This document shows, piece by piece, positions 44,306 to 50,126 of a DNA stretch of 64,000 bases. The notes beneath the pieces are model-generated. The model saw only the letters and a list, made by a program, of their open reading frames with translations. It did not search any database and was not told the DNA's origin. The stretch lies in contig OY769938.1 in the NCBI GenBank assembly GCA_963669295.1, positions 2,418,001 through 2,482,000 of the forward strand, read 5' to 3'. A program made the position numbers and the translations under genes. The number at the start of each line of letters is the position of its first letter. The first letter of the stretch is position 1. This stretch comes from G963669295 sp963669295 (GTDB lineage Bacteria; Bacteroidota; Bacteroidia; Flavobacteriales_D; CALLUQ01).

Positions 44306-45253
44306 CTAAAGCAACGCACTCACTTCGAACTTTTTACGGGGATGTTTGGCCGATAATATTTGGCGTTGGCGGGTTTTATTCACCCGGGTATAAATTTGGG
44401 TGGTCACAATAGAACTGTGGCCCAAAAAACTTTGAATGTATTTGATGTCTACATTTTCTTCCAACAGCAGGGTAGCAAAAGTATGCCGAAAGGTATGGGG
44501 AGTAACATGTTTTTTGATGCGGGCCAGCCGGGTATACTTGCCTACCATAAACCGCACCGATTGATCGGATAACGGTGCTCCCAACCGGTTGGTGAAAAAA
44601 TAACCGCAGCGTGCAATGGAGGTGTTGAAAAGGCGCTGGTAGTGCTTCAATGCAGCCAGGGTTTCGCGGTTGCAAAGTTGAATGGAGCGTTCTTTATTGC
44701 CTTTCCCAATAATGCGTACCACTCCAGCCGTTAAGTCGATGCATGTTGGTGTAAGCTGGCACAACTCCGATACCCGCATGCCGGTGGCAAAGAGCAGCTC
44801 CAACACCGCCACATCGCGTACCGCTTCTCGATAGGCATACCCTCCTGCCTGTGCAAGTTCGTGCCGCAGCTCGTAAGCCGCCTTAAAAATATGCTTCACT
44901 TCGTTGTTGGTTAAGCAAACAGGCAGGCGTTTTGGTGCTTTAATGCGAATGCGCATTTTTCGAAAGGGATTTACCGCAATTTCATCTTCAAACTCAAGGA
45001 AATTAAACAACGCTTTAAGGGTAGCCACTTTGCGCTTAATGGTTTTGGCCTTGTAACGAGAGAGTTCTTTTAAATAACTGCGAAGGATGTGCTTATCTAT
45101 TTCTACCAGCGTTAATGAGTGCTGTTGCTGCAACAAAAATTGGTGAAACTGGTGGAGGTCGATGCCATACGCTTCGATGGTTTTGGTGCTTAAGTTTTTT
45201 TCGTAGCGACAATGCGCTACAAAGCCTTCCATGGCTTGTTCAATTGTTTTCAT
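44306..45253 (-). CDS. tyrosine recombinase (XerC/XerD-like)
   Basis: From the ATG at 45253 the protein has 315 residues; a TTG further upstream adds six. The N-terminal SAM-like domain spans about residues 1-95 (GFVAHCRYEKNLSTKTIEAY). The catalytic residues are complete: Arg in FATGMRVSELC, Lys in GKGNKERSI, HxxR in HTFRHTFATLLLEEN, His in LGHSSIVTTQIY and the Tyr at its end. It is a functional-looking integrase/recombinase, but no attachment site or phage genes are seen. Whether it is the chromosome's dif-site recombinase or an accessory one is not clear from sequence. Confidence 0.85.
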   Translation of the reverse strand: MKTIEQAMEGFVAHCRYEKNLSTKTIEAYGIDLHQFHQFLLQQQHSLTLVEIDKHILRSYLKELSRYKAKTIKRKVATLKALFNFLEFEDEIAVNPFRKMRIRIKAPKRLPVCLTNNEVKHIFKAAYELRHELAQAGGYAYREAVRDVAVLELLFATGMRVSELCQLTPTCIDLTAGVVRIIGKGNKERSIQLCNRETLAALKHYQRLFNTSIARCGYFFTNRLGAPLSDQSVRFMVGKYTRLARIKKHVTPHTFRHTFATLLLEENVDIKYIQSFLGHSSIVTTQIYTRVNKTRQRQILSAKHPRKKFEVSALL

Positions 45254-45411
45254 GGTCACAAGTTTTATCAATAGAATGAGACAGTGTTGCTTGCTAAGGT
45301 ATTCTGTTCTTTGGTAACGGAAAAGGAAGGAAGGTGATTGGGAATGGGGAGAAGATTAATTGCTGTGTTGTGGGAAATAGGGTATATTAAAGGTGACGAA
45401 ATAAAAGTGAT

Positions 45412-46380
45412 ATGTTAGATTTTGAAGATTGCATCTTTACTGGACTACCAATACAAAACCCAAGTAGACATACTAATCATCACTATTATGAAATACATGT
45501 TGATGGTAATATTCATGGCATTGGACTTTGCCCCTCATGCTATCGAAAGCAAAAAAAATATTTTCATGAGTTTGCTCATGTTATTGGAGGGTTAATACTC
45601 AATGATAAGATAAAAATACTCGATGATCATTTTCCCATATTTCATTGGGGTCATGATTTAACTGCTAAGCAATTCAATGTCGTTAATTTGAAAAAACTTT
45701 TGGCTGAAATCGATTACCCCAAAACGCCAAAAGAAAAGTCAGATTATATCATTTCTCAGCTATATAGCATGAGTAGTTTTGATGGTGAAAGCATTATGAT
45801 CGATGGAGATGATATCAGCGCAAGAAGATTTTATTTGAAGAATTACCAGGAATTAGTTTTTTACCTGGACTATTTGGAAAAGGCAAAGCTACTTAAGAAT
45901 ATAGCTGTTAATGGAAATGACGAACAAGAATATCAGATTACATTAAAAGGGTTAGAGCATGCAATGAAGCTTCAAGATGAAGGGAGCAATTCTATCATCT
46001 GTTTTGTGGCAATGTCGTTTCATGAAGAGGATGAGTGGATCTATGAGGAAGCCATCAAGCCAGCATGCGATGCGACAGGTTTTGAAGCCAAAAGAATGGA
46101 TAAGATACACATGGATAACGAACAAACCATCAATGATGGTATGATTGCTTTAATGAAGAAGTGCAAATTTTGTATTGCTGACTTTACAGGTCAACGAGGG
46201 AACGTATACTTTGAGGCAGGTTACGTTTTAGGGAGTAGAAAAAAAGTGATATACACTTGTCATGAAAAAGACTTTGTAAATCGACACTTTGATACGGCTC
46301 ACTTCCCACATATTAAATATGACTCGGCAGCATCATTGAAAGAGCAATTGATTGCCAAGATAGAAGCGTGGATAACATAA
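45412..46380 (+). CDS. protein with N-terminal zinc-ribbon-like segment and C-terminal NDT/TIR-like domain
   Basis: This is a 322-residue cytosolic protein. The first about 60 residues have Cys7, Cys40 and Cys43 with several histidines, which looks like a small zinc-binding (treble-clef-like) module. Residues about 105-185 may be a winged helix (YYLDYLEKAKLL-like, then EYQITLKGLEHAMKL). The C-terminal domain (residues about 194-322) has CFVAMSFHEEDEWIYEEAI, Asp257 in CIADFTGQRGNVYFEAG, Glu268 and RHFDTAHFPHIKY. The same fold occurs in the gene at 42,167. The A/T content is above that of neighbours. A regulator or effector role is a guess. Confidence 0.65.
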   Translation: MLDFEDCIFTGLPIQNPSRHTNHHYYEIHVDGNIHGIGLCPSCYRKQKKYFHEFAHVIGGLILNDKIKILDDHFPIFHWGHDLTAKQFNVVNLKKLLAEIDYPKTPKEKSDYIISQLYSMSSFDGESIMIDGDDISARRFYLKNYQELVFYLDYLEKAKLLKNIAVNGNDEQEYQITLKGLEHAMKLQDEGSNSIICFVAMSFHEEDEWIYEEAIKPACDATGFEAKRMDKIHMDNEQTINDGMIALMKKCKFCIADFTGQRGNVYFEAGYVLGSRKKVIYTCHEKDFVNRHFDTAHFPHIKYDSAASLKEQLIAKIEAWIT

Positions 46381-46915
46381 CCCATTTCACGATACTCAAA
46401 AGCAAAAAACGCTTTCCTTTATTCCCTTTTGCTAAAAGGGGTTGGCTGAAAATACGTGCCGTATAATGTGAGGGACCTATGAGGTTCGATTTTGTACCTC
46501 CGGGCATCACCGTTGCACCTCCAGGCATCACCGTTGATGCGCTGAGGTTTTCGCTCCATGCCCATGAGCTATTCCATCAATGCCCACGAGCATTGGCTCC
46601 GATGCTTGAGAGCATCTGCGCCAATGCTATGAAGCATCGAGCTCGATGCTTCGAGGTACTCGTTCGAAGCATTATGGGTATGCCTTCAATGCTCATGAGC
46701 ATCTCGTTCAATGCTGGTAGGCATCGCTGCCGGTGCTGCGAGCATTGCCAACAATGCTCAAAAGGTACTCGCTCCAACCTCCATAGGTATTCGCCCTATA
46801 CTGGTAAGCATCGGCATCGATGCTATGGAGTACCTCGCTTGATGCTATAGGGCATTTGTGGCGAAGGGAAAAGGATGGCTATCGAACCTTAGGGGTAGGA
46901 GCAGGATTAGAGGCG
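46381..46915. repeat. 535-bp non-coding stretch containing the 22-nt hairpin array
   Basis: From 46,381 to about 46,471 there is only a hairpin CCCTTTT/AAAAGGG (46,424-46,440) and no gene. From about 46,474 to 46,862 the array is listed separately. After it, 46,863-46,915 holds nothing recognised. Confidence 0.6.
46474..46862. repeat. array of 18 degenerate 21-23-nt hairpin units
   Basis: Reading the top strand, the stretch divides into 18 consecutive units of 20-23 bases, mostly 22. Examples are AATGCTATGAAGCATCGAGC (starts 46,623), AATGCTCATGAGCATCTCGT (46,688) and GATGCTTGAGAGCATCTGCG (46,601). The rough consensus is RATGCT-nnn-RRGCATC-nCnnYC. In many units ATGCT can pair with AGCAT across three or four bases. 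Some units swap arms to ACCT/AGGT (46,474 and 46,776), keeping the pairing; others mix the two arm types. The unit length is not a multiple of three, so open frames through it are not genes. No spacers are seen, so it is not a CRISPR array. Confidence 0.75.
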
Positions 46916-47893
46916 TTAAAACTTAGGACATGCTCCTGCTTCCCACACGGCAATGATGGCATTGCCCAACCCAAACATGTGGTTCCAAAAACCATCGCTC
47001 ATTTTAGGGCCATCGGCATTGAAACTGGCGGTTAAATCGTTGAGCAAGGAAGCATAGCTTTGCTGCAATGCGGCTTGTGCTGCGGTGCTATTGTTGTGCT
47101 CAATAACGGGATACACTTCGGGCAGGTGCTGTTGGTGGTGCAGCAAGATGCTGAATTTTTGATAGTGGCTCAGCTCTCCTTCGTACCAGCCGGTATCGAA
47201 TTTGGTTCCTTCGGCAGGCGGACGAAATTCGGGCGATACAGTAGCGGCATTGGCGCCTTCGCCTTGCTCTACAATGGCCTCGATGGCATTGAGGGCGGTT
47301 GCTAGCGAGTTTACCGTTTGGCTAAAGCCATGATGGTTGCCTTTGCTGGCGTATTCGCTAAACACCCCTTTTTGTTTGGTATTGGCAGCATCGCCTACAT
47401 AACAGGTATCCCATAGGTGGGTAATGCCTTCGCGCAATGCGGTATACAGTTCGCCAATGCTGTGGTACGATTGCTGGTTTTCCCAATGAATGGTGGTGGG
47501 TGCTTCAGGCAGCTCAATGGCACAAAAAAGCTTCAACCGGTTTTCATCCAATGGCCCCAGTGCCACTGTAAACCCCTGCAAATGGGCAGGAACACTTTCT
47601 TTTTTGGGGTGAATGAATGGAATAGCACCTTCGTACTTTGGGGCATTAAATTGAGGCGAATAGCCCAGCGCATTGCAAAGGTTGCACGCTATTTCGAGGT
47701 GCAACATTTCTTGAATAACAACCGATAATACAAGCTTGGCAGCCTTGGGGTAGTTTTTGGGTTCCAGTTGTTTCAACCCCTGCACAGAATAGGCTGCTGT
47801 GAGGTAAAGTGGAATGGTCCAAAATTCTAAGTCTACGGCATGTTGTAAGTGTTGGTGCAGGTCTTCTTTGGTCCAGTGGTTAGGGTTTTTCAT
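46916..47893 (-). CDS. ferritin-like domain protein (VioB/iminophenyl-pyruvate dimer synthase-like)
   Basis: This 325-residue protein has HLQHAVDLEFWTIPLYLTAA at residues 15-34 and IQEMLHLEIACNLCNALGY near residue 80, the helix pair that carries metal-binding Glu/His in ferritin-like folds of this type. Members include the domain of VioB-like enzymes and many proteins of unknown role. No biosynthetic partner is near. The gene lies one base downstream of a small secreted protein gene on the minus strand, so it belongs to a three-gene operon with a lipoprotein. Confidence 0.75.
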   Translation of the reverse strand: MKNPNHWTKEDLHQHLQHAVDLEFWTIPLYLTAAYSVQGLKQLEPKNYPKAAKLVLSVVIQEMLHLEIACNLCNALGYSPQFNAPKYEGAIPFIHPKKESVPAHLQGFTVALGPLDENRLKLFCAIELPEAPTTIHWENQQSYHSIGELYTALREGITHLWDTCYVGDAANTKQKGVFSEYASKGNHHGFSQTVNSLATALNAIEAIVEQGEGANAATVSPEFRPPAEGTKFDTGWYEGELSHYQKFSILLHHQQHLPEVYPVIEHNNSTAAQAALQQSYASLLNDLTASFNADGPKMSDGFWNHMFGLGNAIIAVWEAGACPKF

Positions 47894-47894
47894 G

Positions 47895-48326
47895 TTATGG
47901 CTCTTTAAACCCGAGCACTATCGATACGCATCCTTCGTGTACCAAATCGGTATTGCTTTCCGATGGGGGCACCGCTATTTGTACAATCAATTGCCGGCTA
48001 CCTGCTACGTTAAAGTCGAAGTAGTCGTGGTCGGAGTTGGCACTATCGTAGATTTCGGTATTGTCAGTGTCTAATACTTTAAAGGCAACATCACCCAACA
48101 CCGGGTGGCTGCATACCAGGAGGCGGTAGTCTATTCCTGAGTTGAAGTCGAGGGTGAGTTCAGCGGTTTCTCCGGCAGCAAGTACGGCACTGTTTAACTG
48201 TCCGTTAAACGTATAGCTTTCTAATGTGGGGGCACATTTTTTTCGGGTAAACCCACGGCATTGTGCGTGCAGGGTGGTGGCCAATAACAGCAGGCCACAG
48301 GCTATGGCAAAGGTTTTGAGGTGCAT
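47895..48326 (-). CDS. small secreted protein, unknown
   Basis: The 143-residue product has a signal peptide (MHLKTFAIACGLLLLATTLH). The mature part is a likely beta-sandwich with scattered cysteines (CRGFTRKKC near residue 23, CSHPVLG near residue 93, CVSIVLG at the C-terminus). A DSANSDHDYFDFNVAG stretch is acidic and may bind metal, which is a guess. It sits between the lipoprotein gene and the ferritin-like gene, with gaps of nine and one bases. No family is recognised. Confidence 0.6.
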   Translation of the reverse strand: MHLKTFAIACGLLLLATTLHAQCRGFTRKKCAPTLESYTFNGQLNSAVLAAGETAELTLDFNSGIDYRLLVCSHPVLGDVAFKVLDTDNTEIYDSANSDHDYFDFNVAGSRQLIVQIAVPPSESNTDLVHEGCVSIVLGFKEP

Positions 48327-48335
48327 GGCGAATGG

Positions 48336-49238
48336 TTATTGAATGTACTTGTCGCGAATTTCGGCTACCTTATTGGCGATGGCCATCAACTGCTCGTTGC
48401 TAATTTCAACAGTGGTTTCGCCACCAATGGTGGTAATTCCGCTTTCAGCGTCGGTACTGCTTTCTGCTTTTTTAGTGGTTACGTTTACATCGGCATACAA
48501 TGCTTGTAAAGCATCGAGGTCGGTACGGGTTTCGTCCAACATTTCATGAGGGCCATAGCTTTCTACCAGTGCAATAAGGTTGCCAAGCGACGATTTTTGC
48601 TCGGCAATGCGCTGCGTAATGGCTTCGTTGGGGTTTTCGCCATCTACCACGCGAGTAGCGAGGTAAAGGCCTTCAATCCAACCCCCGGCAAAGATGAGTG
48701 CCGAGAGGTGCTGACGGTCGTTTTCTTTTAAGTATGCATCAAGCGTCCAGTAGCTTTCGGCAATGATGCCCATCAACGAGTCGCGGTTTTCGATGTTGCT
48801 CTCCACCCGCTCCATGGTATTGTTGTCGAAGGCAGCAGCTACGCCTAACCCATCGGCCAGTTTTTTAGCGGCAGCCATGTAAAACATCGATTCTTGCGTT
48901 TGATCGTGAATGCTGTTATAGCTTAAGTCGGCACTGTAGATGCCAAGGTTAATGGCTTTGGCCTTATTGCTGGTATAATTGTCAGCGTTTTGTATGGGGT
49001 TTAAATGGTCGGCATTGTATTCGGCTCCAGCTCTTTTCAGTAGCAATGCTGTTTCGAATGGAGAAGGAATGGCGTAAAAAATATTCTTTGCCTTTTCAAT
49101 CTTATAATTGGTAGAATCGTTGGCAACCGCCATGGTGTCGGTTTCCACAATTACATCTTCGCCTTCTTCGCCTCCGCATGCAGCCAGCAGCATAAGGCCA
49201 GATAGGGCAGAAATTTGTAGGATTCTTTTTGGTAGCAT
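48336..49238 (-). CDS. putative lipoprotein, unknown
   Basis: The ATG at 49238 gives 300 residues. The N-terminus has a lipobox LLAACGGEEG (cysteine near residue 21), so the protein is lipid-anchored. The rest is helical, for example ETALLLKRAGAEYNADHLNP and GGWIEGLYLATRVVDG. A low-complexity stretch TTKKAESSTDAESGITTIGG lies near residue 255. It is the first gene of the operon with the small secreted and ferritin-like proteins. No known family was recognised. The helical repeats suggest a periplasmic or surface-facing structural role, not proven. Confidence 0.65.
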   Translation of the reverse strand: MLPKRILQISALSGLMLLAACGGEEGEDVIVETDTMAVANDSTNYKIEKAKNIFYAIPSPFETALLLKRAGAEYNADHLNPIQNADNYTSNKAKAINLGIYSADLSYNSIHDQTQESMFYMAAAKKLADGLGVAAAFDNNTMERVESNIENRDSLMGIIAESYWTLDAYLKENDRQHLSALIFAGGWIEGLYLATRVVDGENPNEAITQRIAEQKSSLGNLIALVESYGPHEMLDETRTDLDALQALYADVNVTTKKAESSTDAESGITTIGGETTVEISNEQLMAIANKVAEIRDKYIQ

Positions 49239-49389
49239 AAGTATGGTTGTTTGTATCAAATATAGGAATTAATACGGGTAGCCGTTAATTGTTGGCCATT
49301 ACTTAATGCTGCCTTCGCTCTAAAAGTAACCCAGCCTCTTTAAACCTTCTCCTGTTAACACCCTCTAATCGGAGGCCTTCGAACAACTC

Positions 49390-49445
49390 AAGATAGCCCC
49401 GGGCGCAGCGGCTATCTCCGCCTCAAGCGGAATAATAGCGGAGCA
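49390..49445. repeat. inverted-repeat cluster
   Basis: The arms ATAGCC at about 49,393 and GGCTAT ending at 49,415 pair over an 11-base loop. A second stem has CTCCGC and GCGGAG around 49,416-49,443. The reverse complement shares the ten-base words CCGCTATTAT and GATAGCCGCT with the intergenic region at 41,097-41,211, so the two sites belong to one diverged family. Confidence 0.6.
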
Positions 49446-49480
49446 CGGGACCAATCCCTATTCGATGCACTATCGCCTCG

Positions 49481-49906
49481 CTTCCACACCCCCTTAACAC
49501 CCACACTCCTGCCGGTCTTCGATACAATTTACTTTCCTACGTCAAGTAAATCACTCAGACACTGGCAGGGATACTATTGCTTCCACGCCCCCTTAACACC
49601 CACACTCCTGCCGGTCTTCGATACAATTTACTTTCCTACGTCAAGTAAATCACTCAGACACTGGCAGGGATACTATTGCTTCCACGCCCTTTAACACCCA
49701 TACTCCTGCCGGTCTTCGATACAATTTACTTTCCTACGTCAAGTAAATCACTCAGACACTGGCAGGGATACTATTGCTTCCACGCCCTTTAACACCCATA
49801 CTCCTGCCGGTCTTCGATACAATTTACTTTCCTACGTCAAGTAAATCACTCAGACACTGGCAGGGATACTATTGCTTCCACGCCCCTTTAACACCCACAC
49901 TCCTGC
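49481..49906. repeat. tandem array of four 98-99-bp units plus a partial unit
   Basis: Units start at about 49,481, 49,580, 49,679 and 49,777, with a partial fifth at 49,875. Spacing is 99, 99, 98 and 98. Each unit reads CTTCCACRCCC..., then ACTCCTGCC, CTTCGATACAATTTACTT, CCTACGTCAAGTAAAT, ...GGCAGGGATACTATTG. Inside each unit two stems are possible: outer CCTGCC/GGCAGG and inner ATTTACTT/AAGTAAAT. Copies differ at only a few positions, so the amplification is recent. The whole unit is repeated without spacers, so this is not a CRISPR array. The edge of the array ends in a small palindrome. Confidence 0.85.
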
Positions 49907-49959
49907 GCAGGCAGGAGTCCACTAACACGTCTTACTATTAATAGTAAAGGTATATCGGG

Positions 49960-50025
49960 AGCTTGCTTCGTCGCCTCGCTTATAGCGAAACTTCTCGCCT
50001 GCCCGACGTCAGGCGGGCAATGACG
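49960..50025. repeat. REP-like palindromic element
   Basis: GAGCTTGCTTCGTCGCC on the left and GGCGGGCAATGACG on the right pair in part (TTGC/GCAA and CGTC/GACG). Inner CGCCTG/CAGGCG around GCCCGACGTCAGGC makes a second stem. This pattern recalls the TTGCTTCGTC...GCAATGACG class of intergenic palindromes found in many bacterial genomes, from memory only. Confidence 0.55.
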
Positions 50026-50126
50026 TACACTAATGTCTATATTCTTGTACCCTTCACACCCCCTCACTCTTCACTCCCACTCCTCCACATCACTTTATTT
50101 ACACCTATACACGTTCTACACATTCC

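Larger units (their letters stand above)
49239..50126. repeat. 888-bp gene-free stretch with several repeat families
   Basis: No gene is supported. It holds an inverted-repeat cluster at about 49,390-49,445 with ATAGCC/GGCTAT and CTCCGC/GCGGAG arms. Then comes the 98-99-bp tandem array at 49,481-49,906, a palindrome ACTCCTGC/GCAGGAGT at 49,899-49,918 and a REP-like palindrome at about 49,960-50,025. The last 80 bases are C/T-rich with little structure. Confidence 0.7.

Noticed and set aside
46479..46850. 123-codon plus-strand open frame and a 66-codon minus-strand frame through the hairpin array
   Set aside because: The 22-nt repeat period breaks the frame every unit, the products are Cys/His/Arg-rich without any domain, and the open frame follows from the repeat composition.
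46474..46862. CRISPR or integron attachment sites at the 22-nt array
   Set aside because: Units touch each other with no spacers, and 22 bases is too short for an integron attC site; no gene cassettes lie between units.
49481..49906. CRISPR array at the 98-bp tandem repeat
   Set aside because: The whole unit is repeated without unique spacers and no cas genes are in the window.
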